This document shows positions 30,532 to 39,710 of a DNA stretch of 39,752 nucleotides, in pieces; positions within the stretch are counted from its first letter, which is position 1; every line of letters begins with the position of its first letter. Under the pieces are notes generated by a model that made no database searches, was not told the DNA's origin, and worked only from the letters and a program-made list of their open reading frames with translations. The DNA comes from Candidatus Paceibacter sp. Its GTDB lineage: Bacteria > Patescibacteriota > Minisyncoccia > UBA6257 > HR35. Position numbers and translations under genes: made by a program. The stretch covers positions 1-39,752 of the forward strand of contig JAGDVT010000004.1 in the NCBI GenBank assembly GCA_023255765.1. The letters are read 5' to 3'.

Positions 30532-30576
30532 TCGACCTTTTAGTTAAATTTTAATCTATATTTGTTTAAAAGTCAA
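30532..30576 (-). promoter_or_regulatory. tuf promoter (TTGACT-17-TAAAAT) and GGTCGA leader motif
   Basis: On the minus strand TTGACT (30576-30571) overlaps the last rpoC codons. A 17-base spacer leads to TAAAAT (30553-30548). GGTCGA (30537-30532) follows after 10 bases, and the tuf ATG is 27 bases further. Confidence 0.65.
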
Positions 30577-33500
30577 TATTTTTTAATATCTCTAATGGAT
30601 GTTTGAAGTTTGAACCTATATATGGCTTTCTTCCTAATATTACATTTTCTTTCAAGCCCCTTAATGGGTCTTCTTTTACTTCTAATGCACTTCTTGTAAG
30701 CACACGGGCTGTTTCTTGAAAAGATGCAGCAGATAAAAAGCTATGCGCGCTTAATGCTACTTTTGTAATACCTAAAAGAAGCAAGATTCCTTTTGCAGGT
30801 TTTTTCTTTTCTTCTCTTAATTTCTTATTTACATATATTAACAAATCTTTTTCTACTATATCATCATAAACAAAGTTACTATCTCCTACTTCTTTTATTT
30901 TTACTCTAGAAAACATTTTCCTAATTATAACTTCTATATGTTTATCGTGAATTTCTGCGCCTTGAAAGTTATAAACTTTTTTGAGTTCATTTATTATATA
31001 TTTAAATGCTGCTATCTTACCTTGATATAAATATATCAATTTCGGATCTTTAGCACCTTCATTTAATGGATCACCTCTATTAACTCGTTGGCCTTTTTTA
31101 ACTAATAAAGATAGGGATCTTGGTACATGTATTGTTATTTTTTTCCTTCGAGGACCTCGTATTACAATTTTCCAATATCTAGGGGCTGTTTCTATTGATT
31201 CTATAACACCATTTACAGGAGATAATATGCTTTCATTTTTAGGCTTTCTAGCTTCTAGCAATTCTTCAGCCCTAGGAACACCTTGGGTTATATCAGCTGC
31301 TCCAGCAACACCACCTACATGGAAAGTACGCATTGTAAGTTGTGTAGCCGGTTCTCCTATAGACTGTGCTGCAATTATACCAACGCTTTCTCCTATTTTA
31401 ACAGGCCTATCATAAGCTAAATCTAAACCATAACATTTAACACATATTCCAAATAAAGATTTACAAGTAAATGGAGATCTTACTCTTATTTTTTCTATTC
31501 CTGCTTCATCTATTTTTTTAGCTAATTCTTTTGTAATATACTCCCCTTTATTTATCAACACATTGCCATTTTTATCTTTTAATGTTTCTAAAGAAACTCT
31601 TGAATATATTCTTTTATAAAATTCTTCTCCAACTTCTTCTGCTTCTTCTCTTGTAATAAATATCCCTTCTTCATCACCACAATCTTCATCTACTATTATT
31701 ACATCATGAGCTACATCTACCATTCTTCTTGTAAGATATCCTGCTTTTGCAGTCTTAAGCGCAGTATCGGCAGCACCTTTTCTTGCACCGTGTGTACTTA
31801 TAAAGTATTCTAAAGCCGTTAAGCCTTCTTTATAAGATCTAATAATAGGTAAATCAATTGTTTCTCCTTTAGGATTTTCAACCAGCCCTTTCATACCACA
31901 CATTTGTCCTAATTGAGTGTAAGAACCTCTCGCACCTGAATCTATCATTCTTCTTGGATTATTTTCTTCATTTAGAGTTTTCTTTAAAAGATTATTTATT
32001 TCAGAAGAAGCTTTTAACCATTGTTCTATAATCAAAGATTTTTTCTCTTCATCGCTTAATAAACCCATTTCATAAGTTTCTTTAATTTCCAATTCTTTCT
32101 TTCTTGCTTCTTCTATAATTTTTTCTTTTTCTTCAGGCACTTTAAGATCAGAATAAGCCCATGATATTCCGGAAATTGTAGCGAATTCAAAACCTAAATC
32201 TTTAATTTTATTAAGAATATATGACAATTTTTCTGCGCCATATTTTGAATATATTTCTTCAATTATTTTTACTATTGTCTTCTTATCTATATTCTTATTA
32301 ACAAAAGGATAATCTGAAGGTAAAATTTCGTTGAATATTATTCTACCCACAGAAGTTTTAATATTTTCTTCATTTTTGCATTTTTTAACTATAATTTCTG
32401 CATTTAAATCTATTTCTCCATATTCATATAACAATTTAGCTTCAATTTCATCAAAAACTTTTCTACCTTCTCCTTTTTTGCCTTTTATTATTTGAGTAAG
32501 ATAATATAAACCTAAAATAATATCTTTTGTTGGGTTAGTAATTGCTTCACCTGTACCTGGTTTTAAATGATTTTTAGAAGCAAGCATAAGTTCTTTGGCT
32601 TCACTTTGTGCCTCTTCTGATAAAGGTAAAAATACTGCCATTTGATCTCCATCAAAGTCAGCATTATAAGCAGTGCATACAAGAGCAGGAATTCTAATAG
32701 CTAATCCTTCAACTAAAATAGGTTTAAATGCTTGTATTCCTAATCTATGGAGTGTTGGAGCTCTATTTAAAAGAACATATTTATCTCTTACAACTGTATC
32801 TAATGCTTTAATAGCTTCAGGATCCTCAGATTCTATTAAGTAATTTGCCTGTTTAATTGTATTTACAATTCCTTTTTTGATTAATTCATGAATAATAAAT
32901 GGCTTGAAAATTTCTAAAGCCATCTTTTTGGGTAACCCACATTCATCTATATTAAGTTCTGGGCCTATAACTATAACTGCTCTACCAGAATAATCAACTC
33001 TTTTACCAAGAAGATTTTGCCTAAATCTTCCTTGTTTTCCTCTAAGCATATCTGCTAAAGATTTCATAACTTTCCTTTGAGCTACAACTAATTTTTCTCT
33101 TCTAAGAGAATTATCTAATAATGCATCAACAGCTTCCTGAAGCATTCTTTTTTCATTTCTTATTATGATATCAGGAGCTTTTATTTCATATAATTTTTTC
33201 AATCTATTATTTCTATTTATCACTCTTCTGTATAAATCATTTAAATCAGAAGAAACTAATTTACCTCCTTCTAGTTGAACTATTGGCCTTAGATCTGGAG
33301 GTATTACCGGTAATACGGTTAATATCATCCATTCAGGTCTTAGTTTATACTTGATAAAAGCTTTAAGAAACTTAAGTTTGAGGGAAAGTCTTTTTCTTTC
33401 GTTTCCCTTAACTTTTTTAATTTTTTCTTCTACTTGCTTAGCTTCTTTTTCTAAATCTAATTCTTCTAAAAATCTTCTAATAGGTTCTGCACCTGTATCT

Positions 33501-34132
33501 ACTTCAAATATATTCGGATACTTTCTAGAAAATGTATAATATTCAACATCAGATAAAACTTTTTTAGGTTTAATCATATTTAATTCTTCTTTTATTTTTT
33601 TGTATGTTTCTTCTATTTCTTCCCTTGCTTTTCTGCTTTCAACTTTTTTAATTTTCTCTTTATATTCTTTTTCTATACTTTGTATCAATTTTGCTTTTTC
33701 TTCCTCATTGACTCTTGTTATTATATAAGCAGAAAAGTAAATTACCCTTTCTAGCTGGTTATTGGGAATATCTAAAATTAAAGAAATAGGATAAGGATAT
33801 ACTTTTAAAAACCATATATGCATTATAGGTGCAGCCAACATTATATGACCCATCCTTTCTCTCCTAACAGAAGATCTAACTACATCAACTCCACATCTAT
33901 CGCATTTTAAATTTGCAAATTGAATTCCTTTATATTTACCGCAAGAACACTCAAAATCTTTCAATGGTCCAAAAATAACTTCTGAAAATAGACCATCTCT
34001 ATCTGGTCTTCCTGTTCTATAATTAATAGTCTCAGGTTTAGTTACTTCTCCATATGACCAATTTAATATCTCCTCAGGAGATGCTAGCTTTATTAATATT
34101 GATTTTATATCTTCCTGTTTTATATATTTCAT
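30566..34132 (-). CDS. rpoC: DNA-directed RNA polymerase subunit beta'
   Basis: 1188 residues, on the short side for beta' (Escherichia coli about 1400). The N-terminal zinc site is CSCGKYKG...CDRCG near residues 60-80. The catalytic Mg2+ motif YNADFDGDQMAVF is near residue 490. The second zinc site uses DCGDEE near 815 and CKSLFGICVKCYG near 890. The trigger-loop/bridge-helix area includes MIDSGARGSYTQLGQMCGMK. QLTMRTFHVGGVAGAADITQ precedes the C-terminal part, which has no large lineage insertion. The rpoB stop and this ATG are 3 bases apart. Confidence 0.99.
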   Translation of the reverse strand: MKYIKQEDIKSILIKLASPEEILNWSYGEVTKPETINYRTGRPDRDGLFSEVIFGPLKDFECSCGKYKGIQFANLKCDRCGVDVVRSSVRRERMGHIMLAAPIMHIWFLKVYPYPISLILDIPNNQLERVIYFSAYIITRVNEEEKAKLIQSIEKEYKEKIKKVESRKAREEIEETYKKIKEELNMIKPKKVLSDVEYYTFSRKYPNIFEVDTGAEPIRRFLEELDLEKEAKQVEEKIKKVKGNERKRLSLKLKFLKAFIKYKLRPEWMILTVLPVIPPDLRPIVQLEGGKLVSSDLNDLYRRVINRNNRLKKLYEIKAPDIIIRNEKRMLQEAVDALLDNSLRREKLVVAQRKVMKSLADMLRGKQGRFRQNLLGKRVDYSGRAVIVIGPELNIDECGLPKKMALEIFKPFIIHELIKKGIVNTIKQANYLIESEDPEAIKALDTVVRDKYVLLNRAPTLHRLGIQAFKPILVEGLAIRIPALVCTAYNADFDGDQMAVFLPLSEEAQSEAKELMLASKNHLKPGTGEAITNPTKDIILGLYYLTQIIKGKKGEGRKVFDEIEAKLLYEYGEIDLNAEIIVKKCKNEENIKTSVGRIIFNEILPSDYPFVNKNIDKKTIVKIIEEIYSKYGAEKLSYILNKIKDLGFEFATISGISWAYSDLKVPEEKEKIIEEARKKELEIKETYEMGLLSDEEKKSLIIEQWLKASSEINNLLKKTLNEENNPRRMIDSGARGSYTQLGQMCGMKGLVENPKGETIDLPIIRSYKEGLTALEYFISTHGARKGAADTALKTAKAGYLTRRMVDVAHDVIIVDEDCGDEEGIFITREEAEEVGEEFYKRIYSRVSLETLKDKNGNVLINKGEYITKELAKKIDEAGIEKIRVRSPFTCKSLFGICVKCYGLDLAYDRPVKIGESVGIIAAQSIGEPATQLTMRTFHVGGVAGAADITQGVPRAEELLEARKPKNESILSPVNGVIESIETAPRYWKIVIRGPRRKKITIHVPRSLSLLVKKGQRVNRGDPLNEGAKDPKLIYLYQGKIAAFKYIINELKKVYNFQGAEIHDKHIEVIIRKMFSRVKIKEVGDSNFVYDDIVEKDLLIYVNKKLREEKKKPAKGILLLLGITKVALSAHSFLSAASFQETARVLTRSALEVKEDPLRGLKENVILGRKPYIGSNFKHPLEILKNIDF

Positions 34133-34135
34133 TTT

Positions 34136-37100
34136 TTATTTAATTTCTTCTTTTACTTCTGCACCTTCTTCTGGTAGTTTTTCTTTTTCAGCCTCTACTT
34201 TTGGTACCTCTTCTTCTCTTCTTACTATTTCTTCTTTCTTAACTTCTACAGAAAAACCTAGGCCATTTAATTCTCTAATTAATAAATTAAATGAAGATGG
34301 AATATTAGGTGTTTGGATTGGTTCGCCTTTAATAATACTTGTATATGCCTTACCACGGCCATACACATCATCAGATTTTATTGTAAGCATTTCTTGAAGA
34401 TTATTAACAGCAGAATAAGCTTCCAAAGCCCATACTTCCATTTCTCCTAATCTTTGACCACCAAACTGAGCCTTACCTCCTAATGGTTGTTGGGTAATTA
34501 ATGAATAAGGTCCTATTGATCTTGCATGTATTTTATCTTCAGCCATATGAATTAATTTCATTAAATACATAACTCCTACACTAACTTTTTCTTTAAATTT
34601 TTCTCCTGTCCTTCCATCATAAAGTTCTATTTTGCCATCTTCAGGTAAACCTGCTTTTTTCAATTCCTCTCTTATTTCTTCTTCGTTAACCCCGGAAATT
34701 GACGGTACTATAGCTCTATATCCTAATATTTTTGCAGCATAACCTAAATGCATTTCTAAAATTTGTCCTAAATTCATTCTAGAAACAACTCCTAGAGGTG
34801 AAAGGATAATATCTACAGGCCTTCCATCTTTCAAAAAAGGCATATCTTCTTCTGGTAAAATAACAGAAATAACTCCCTTATTACCATGTCTATTAGCCAA
34901 TTTGTCGCCTATTTGTAGTTTTTTAAGTTTAGCAACTTCAACAGAAATTCTTTTAATTACTCCTGGTTCTGATATTTCTCCTTTTTCTCTTTCTAAAACT
35001 TTAACTCTTATAACTCTACCAGATTTACCTGGTTCTAAATATAAAGAAGAATCTTTTATTTCTTCTACTTTTTCTCCGAATATAGCTTTCAATAATTTTT
35101 CTTCAGGTGTTAATTCAACTTCTTTTTTAGGTGTAATTTTACCAACTAATATATCTCCAGCTCTCACTTTTGAACCTATTCTAATTATTCCTTCTTCATC
35201 CAAATTCCTTAGTTTAGCTTCTGGAACACCAGGTATATCATTTGTTACTTCTTCCATACCTAATTTAGTATCTCTTACATCTATAGAAAATTCTTCTATA
35301 GATATAGAAGTGAAAGTGTCTTCCTTTAATAATCTTTCTGAAACAACTATAGCATCTTCAAAATTATATCCTCTAAAGCTTAAAAATGCTACTAATAGAT
35401 TGGCTCCTAATGCTAAGGCTCCATTTTTTATTGCAGGTCCATCAACTAATACATCACCTTTTTTGAATTTTTGTCCCTTATTAACAATAGGTTTTTGATT
35501 AATAAAGGTAAAATCATTGGTTTTTAAATATTTCTTTAAAATATAAGTTTTCTTTTCTTTTTTATTTCCTTTCCTATAATAAACTACTGTTAAAGAGGAG
35601 CCATCAACTTCTAAAACCTCACCATCATCTTCAGCTATTATTACATATCCACTATTTCTAGCTACTACTTCTTCTAAACCAGTGCTTACTATGGGAATTT
35701 CAGGTTTTATAAGAGGAACTGCTTGTTTTTGCATATTTGAACCCATCTGTGCTCTGTTTGCATCATCATGTACTAAAAATGGAATAAGATTTGTAGCTAT
35801 AGAAAATTGTTGTATAGAAGAAATTTCCATTAAATCAACTTCATCTTTATGTATCAAAGACGGCTCTCCATCAACCCTACCTTCTACATATTCATCTACT
35901 ATTCTATTTTGAGAATCTAAATTTGTTGTACCACTTGCTATTTTGTATGATTTTTCTTCTAAAGCAGTAAGATAAACAATTTCTTTTGTATTTACCTTTC
36001 CTTTTTCAACTTTATAATATGGTGTCATTAAAAATCCATATTCGTTTGTTTTCGAATATATAGCTCTGTAAGTAATTAAACCAATATTTTGACCCTCTGG
36101 TGTTTGTACTGGGCATATTCTTCCATAATGACTAGGATGGACATCTCTTACATCAAATCCTGCTCTTTCTTTTGTTAATCCTCCTGGACCGCTTGCAGTT
36201 AATCTTCTCTTATGTTCTAGCTCAGATAAAATATTATTTTGAGAAGCTACTTGAGAAAGGGGTGATGTATTGAAGAATTCATTTATAGCATTTGAAAATA
36301 CTTTTGAATATATAACCTGTCCTGGTATTAATTTTTGGGTCTTATCTAAAACTGCCATTTTATCTTTTATAGCCTTCACCATTCTCATAAGCCCTATTCT
36401 TGTTTGATTTTCCAAAAGTTCTCCTATATTTTTTACTCTTCTATTCCATAAAGCATCTACATCATCTGGTTCAGCTTTTGGGTTTTTTTGTAACCTTAAT
36501 ATTTCCTTAATAATTTCAATCAGATCCTCTTTCTCTATAAGTAAAGAATTAAGATTTAAGTTTAGCCTTCTATTTATATGATATCTTCCTACTTCAGATA
36601 AAGAATATCTTTCTGGCTTTCTAAACAAATTCTCAAAAAACATAAGGGCATTATCATATGTATTTGGTTCAAAGCTTCTAAATTTCAAATGGATATACAA
36701 CAAAGCATCCTCTCTGTCTTCTGTATCATCTTTTTTCAATGTGTCTCTAATTATATTTAGTTCTTCATCCAAATCTTTAAATGTTTCTCTTATCTCTGTC
36801 TCAGAAATTCCGAAAGCTTTTAAAAGAATGGTTGCATATACCTTTTTCTTTCTGTCAATCCTAACTTGCAAAATATTACTTGGTTCAATTTGAAACTCTA
36901 ACCACGCCCCTCTAAAAGGAATAACCTTGGCTCCAAACAACTTTTTTTCACCATATTGAATTGCAGTAAAGTAAACTCCAGGAGATCTTAAGAGTTGACT
37001 CACTATTACTCTTTCAATCCCATTAATAATAAATGTGCACCTATCTGTTAAAATAGGAATTTCTCCTAAATAAACATCTTGTTCTGCTGCTTCATTATTC

Positions 37101-37378
37101 AAAAGATTGGTTAATTTTAATTTAGCTCTTAAGGGAGCTGAATATGTCCACCCTTTTTCCTTACATTCTTCTTCTGTATATTTTGGCTTACCCAAATAAC
37201 AATCTACAAAGTCTAATCTTAATTCTTTTTCGGAATAATCAAAAATAGGGAAATACTCCAAGAAAACCTTTTTCAGGCCCTTATTTATAAAATTTTCAAA
37301 GCTTTCTTTAATATGCGATAAAAGATCCTCAGGATATTCTATTCTATATTTTGAAAAATTTTTTGTTGGCAAAATCAT
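34136..37378 (-). CDS. rpoB: DNA-directed RNA polymerase subunit beta
   Basis: 1080 residues, compact for beta. Clear segments are LTDRCTFIINGIERVIVSQL, the fork/rifampicin region LSQVASQNNILSELEHKRRL followed by TASGPGGL (about 378-405), VHPSHYGRICPVQTPEGQNI, KLANRHGNKGVISVILPEED and the C-terminal GGQRLGEMEVWALEAYSAV. The last 30 residues are a highly acidic and basic tail unlike the core. The rifampicin pocket differs from the Escherichia coli sequence at several positions. The gene has a consensus promoter about 100 bases upstream and a leader hairpin against the ATG. Confidence 0.99.
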   Translation of the reverse strand: MILPTKNFSKYRIEYPEDLLSHIKESFENFINKGLKKVFLEYFPIFDYSEKELRLDFVDCYLGKPKYTEEECKEKGWTYSAPLRAKLKLTNLLNNEAAEQDVYLGEIPILTDRCTFIINGIERVIVSQLLRSPGVYFTAIQYGEKKLFGAKVIPFRGAWLEFQIEPSNILQVRIDRKKKVYATILLKAFGISETEIRETFKDLDEELNIIRDTLKKDDTEDREDALLYIHLKFRSFEPNTYDNALMFFENLFRKPERYSLSEVGRYHINRRLNLNLNSLLIEKEDLIEIIKEILRLQKNPKAEPDDVDALWNRRVKNIGELLENQTRIGLMRMVKAIKDKMAVLDKTQKLIPGQVIYSKVFSNAINEFFNTSPLSQVASQNNILSELEHKRRLTASGPGGLTKERAGFDVRDVHPSHYGRICPVQTPEGQNIGLITYRAIYSKTNEYGFLMTPYYKVEKGKVNTKEIVYLTALEEKSYKIASGTTNLDSQNRIVDEYVEGRVDGEPSLIHKDEVDLMEISSIQQFSIATNLIPFLVHDDANRAQMGSNMQKQAVPLIKPEIPIVSTGLEEVVARNSGYVIIAEDDGEVLEVDGSSLTVVYYRKGNKKEKKTYILKKYLKTNDFTFINQKPIVNKGQKFKKGDVLVDGPAIKNGALALGANLLVAFLSFRGYNFEDAIVVSERLLKEDTFTSISIEEFSIDVRDTKLGMEEVTNDIPGVPEAKLRNLDEEGIIRIGSKVRAGDILVGKITPKKEVELTPEEKLLKAIFGEKVEEIKDSSLYLEPGKSGRVIRVKVLEREKGEISEPGVIKRISVEVAKLKKLQIGDKLANRHGNKGVISVILPEEDMPFLKDGRPVDIILSPLGVVSRMNLGQILEMHLGYAAKILGYRAIVPSISGVNEEEIREELKKAGLPEDGKIELYDGRTGEKFKEKVSVGVMYLMKLIHMAEDKIHARSIGPYSLITQQPLGGKAQFGGQRLGEMEVWALEAYSAVNNLQEMLTIKSDDVYGRGKAYTSIIKGEPIQTPNIPSSFNLLIRELNGLGFSVEVKKEEIVRREEEVPKVEAEKEKLPEEGAEVKEEIK

Positions 37379-37380
37379 AT

Positions 37381-37397
37381 AACTTCAAAAAGAAGTT
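37381..37397 (-). promoter_or_regulatory. Hairpin in the rpoB leader next to the start codon
   Basis: AACTTC and GAAGTT form a perfect 6-bp stem with a 5-base loop. It ends 2 bases before the rpoB ATG, so it would cover the ribosome-binding area of the mRNA. No gene lies in the 146-base gap 37379-37524. Confidence 0.5.
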
Positions 37398-37455
37398 TTG
37401 GATGTTTTTTAAAAAATTTAATTTTTCATCAGAGAAAATATATTGTTATACTAAA

Positions 37456-37484
37456 ATTATAATCTCCTATTTTTGAAATGTCAA
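37456..37484 (-). promoter_or_regulatory. rpoBC promoter, perfect consensus (TTGACA-17-TATAAT)
   Basis: On the minus strand TTGACA (37484-37479), a 17-base spacer and TATAAT (37461-37456) match the housekeeping sigma consensus at every position. The start would be near 37449, giving a leader of about 71 bases. It is the strongest promoter in the window. Confidence 0.85.
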
Positions 37485-37524
37485 TACTTAATTTTTAGGC
37501 TTAAAAAGGTGTTTTTTTATGTTA

Positions 37525-39576
37525 TTATTTTAAAATTTCGTTTAATATATTTAAAGAAGAAGGGTCATTAAATTTAGTTTTATATTCATTAATCAATTTT
37601 ATAGCTTCTTCTTTATTTCCTGTTTTATAAAGTATTCTAATTGCTATAAGATACTGAAGCGGTGTTTGAGGGTAGAATCTCCTTGTGAAATTTTCTCTTA
37701 AAAGTTCTAAAGCTTTTTCTTTGTCTCCTAGTTGATAATATAAATTTGCCAAAAGATATATTATTCTTGTAGAGTCTTTATAATTTATTTTTAGACTTTC
37801 TAAAATTTTTCTTGCTTTTTCATATTCTCCTAATGATTGCAATATATTTGCATATTCCATCTGAATGTCAGGGTATTTTGGATAAGTTTTCATATATTGT
37901 TCAAATATTTTAAATAGTAAATTTAAGTCATAAGAATAATCAAGGCCCACTTTCCTTTTTGCGTTTACAATTCTGCTTAAATGTACTGTTAAAATATTAT
38001 AAATTCTTGCATCATATTTATCTTTATTTAACGCCTTCAAATAAATTTCAGTGACTCTATTTATATCATTGATAGAATTAACCTTACCTATATTAGCTTC
38101 TAAATATCTGCTTGTCATAACAGCTATTTCTGGTACAAATTGAGTATTATATGAAATAAGCCTTTCAAATATAATTAAGCCTTTAGGAAATGGTGAATCA
38201 ATTGCTGTTATTATTGTATATACTATGTAAAAATGAAAAAGATTTAATAAAACTCCTATTGTTAATAAGCCGTAAATTAAAATTTGCAAAGATAATCTTT
38301 CAAAGGATTTTCTCTTTTCATCTAATTTAAAGGGTGGTGTTAATAAAGATAAGCCGAAAAAGAAAGGGATATAACTTGCTTGAATATCAAATAAAGTAAT
38401 ATTCTGGCCTAAATAAGCTAAAATAAAGCCTAACATAACAGATTTTAAATATCTATCTTCTAAATTTTTGAAAATAGAATAAAAAATAGATAAAATGAAA
38501 ATTAACCAAAAAAGAAATCCTATTAAACCAGTTGTAACTAAAATTTCAATATATTTATTGTGAGGTCTATCAAAAATAACTTCTTCATAATTATATATTT
38601 CAGGGTTAAAATTATCAAAATAGGCAATAGGAGAATTTTCTAATCCATAGCCAATTAGTGGTTTTTCTTTCCAAGCTTTTAAAAATATTCCCCATGCTAA
38701 ATATCTTGCCATATAAGCCCTTGGATCTCTAAATGTATCATATACCCTTCTTATACCTGGAATATATTTTGAATATTCAGAATTTATGAAAATATATGAA
38801 AATATTATCAACAAAAAAATCAAAATAATGACTAAAATTTTATAAGTTATTTTAACTTCTGAAAATAGAAAATAATAAAGTAAAGAAATGGGAATTGCTA
38901 TTCCTAATGCTAAAATTGAACCTCTTGTCTCCGAAATGAATATATTACCTAAAGCAAACAAGATTGCAACTAAAATTAATAATTTTTCTAACTTATCAGA
39001 GCCTTTTAAAAAGTACAAAGAAATAAATATCATCAAAACAGAGAAAAATCCAACAAAAGTAGCGTTTCCAAATGTTGAATCTGGTCTAACTGTTCCTTGC
39101 AAATATTGAGAAATTTCTTTTAAAGAAACTATATAATGAACTATTAGTAAAGAATAAAATAATGTTTTTTTGTAATCTGGATCTATTCTAAAAACTACAT
39201 ACAAAACTAAAAACCATAAAATAAAGTGAAATAAACCCCAAAATCCTTCCATTCTTTCAGCATTACCCCAAAAAGAAAGATATGGCCTTAAGGAAAAAGG
39301 AATTAATAGCAAATTAACTAAAACTAAGGCTAAGGCAGCCCAAAATATATATTCATTTTTTCTTGGAAGATAATTTAAATTTTTAAATATTAAAATAATA
39401 GTTAATGCAGCAGCAATTTCAATTAAAATTCTAAAGTATATAGCTTTACCTGTTATATATGGGAAGAATAAATTAAATGAGCAAAAAAATCCAGGACAAA
39501 CTAAAATAAGACTAAAAGGAATTAAAAAAAGACAAATTTTTATCAAAAATAAAATTGATTTTTCTTCTTTTGTCAT
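37525..39576 (-). CDS. O-antigen ligase/polymerase-like (Wzy_C) membrane protein with TPR tail
   Basis: 683 residues. The first 460 or so form ten or more membrane spans. The large loop with IGYGLENSPIAYFDNF and FDRPHNKYIEILVTTGLIGF is the Wzy_C signature shared by O-antigen ligases (WaaL), polymerases and pilin O-oligosaccharyltransferases. After about residue 480 the protein is soluble and helical, with TPR-like units such as YANILQSLGEYEKARKILES and LANLYYQLGDKEKALELLRE. It probably transfers or polymerizes a lipid-linked glycan at the outer face of the membrane; the acceptor is unknown. The gene is alone between the rpoB promoter and a terminator. Confidence 0.87.
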   Translation of the reverse strand: MTKEEKSILFLIKICLFLIPFSLILVCPGFFCSFNLFFPYITGKAIYFRILIEIAAALTIILIFKNLNYLPRKNEYIFWAALALVLVNLLLIPFSLRPYLSFWGNAERMEGFWGLFHFILWFLVLYVVFRIDPDYKKTLFYSLLIVHYIVSLKEISQYLQGTVRPDSTFGNATFVGFFSVLMIFISLYFLKGSDKLEKLLILVAILFALGNIFISETRGSILALGIAIPISLLYYFLFSEVKITYKILVIILIFLLIIFSYIFINSEYSKYIPGIRRVYDTFRDPRAYMARYLAWGIFLKAWKEKPLIGYGLENSPIAYFDNFNPEIYNYEEVIFDRPHNKYIEILVTTGLIGFLFWLIFILSIFYSIFKNLEDRYLKSVMLGFILAYLGQNITLFDIQASYIPFFFGLSLLTPPFKLDEKRKSFERLSLQILIYGLLTIGVLLNLFHFYIVYTIITAIDSPFPKGLIIFERLISYNTQFVPEIAVMTSRYLEANIGKVNSINDINRVTEIYLKALNKDKYDARIYNILTVHLSRIVNAKRKVGLDYSYDLNLLFKIFEQYMKTYPKYPDIQMEYANILQSLGEYEKARKILESLKINYKDSTRIIYLLANLYYQLGDKEKALELLRENFTRRFYPQTPLQYLIAIRILYKTGNKEEAIKLINEYKTKFNDPSSLNILNEILK

Positions 39577-39583
39577 TATTTTA

Positions 39584-39589
39584 ATTATA
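39584..39589 (-). promoter_or_regulatory. -10 box of the Wzy_C gene, leaderless spacing
   Basis: TATAAT on the minus strand with 7 nt to the ATG. A second TATAAT lies a few bases upstream, at 39597-39592. Confidence 0.5.
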
Positions 39590-39639
39590 AAATTATAATA
39601 AGAATTTAAATTAAATCAAAATATATTTATTAGATAAAA

Positions 39640-39678
39640 TGCAAAAGGGCTCCGGATAATTTCCGGAGCCCTTTTGCA
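39640..39678. terminator. Rho-independent terminator
   Basis: A perfect 17-bp stem (39640-39656 with 39662-39678) with a 5-base loop. The core is GGGCTCCGG/CCGGAGCCC flanked by A4/T4 tracts. On the minus strand the stem is followed by TTTTATC, the usual order for a terminator of the gene ending at 39711. The symmetry may let it act in both directions. It is the most G+C-rich hairpin I found between genes. Confidence 0.85.
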
Positions 39679-39710
39679 GATTTACAACAGATATATTATT
39701 GAGGAGTTCT

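Noticed and set aside
34902..35498. 198-codon open frame on the plus strand inside rpoB
   Set aside because: It is antisense to conserved RpoB segments and its translation is Ser/Leu/Phe-rich with no family features, as expected for a shadow frame.
37485..37524. Terminator after the Wzy_C gene
   Set aside because: There are runs of T and A, but no stable G+C stem on either strand.
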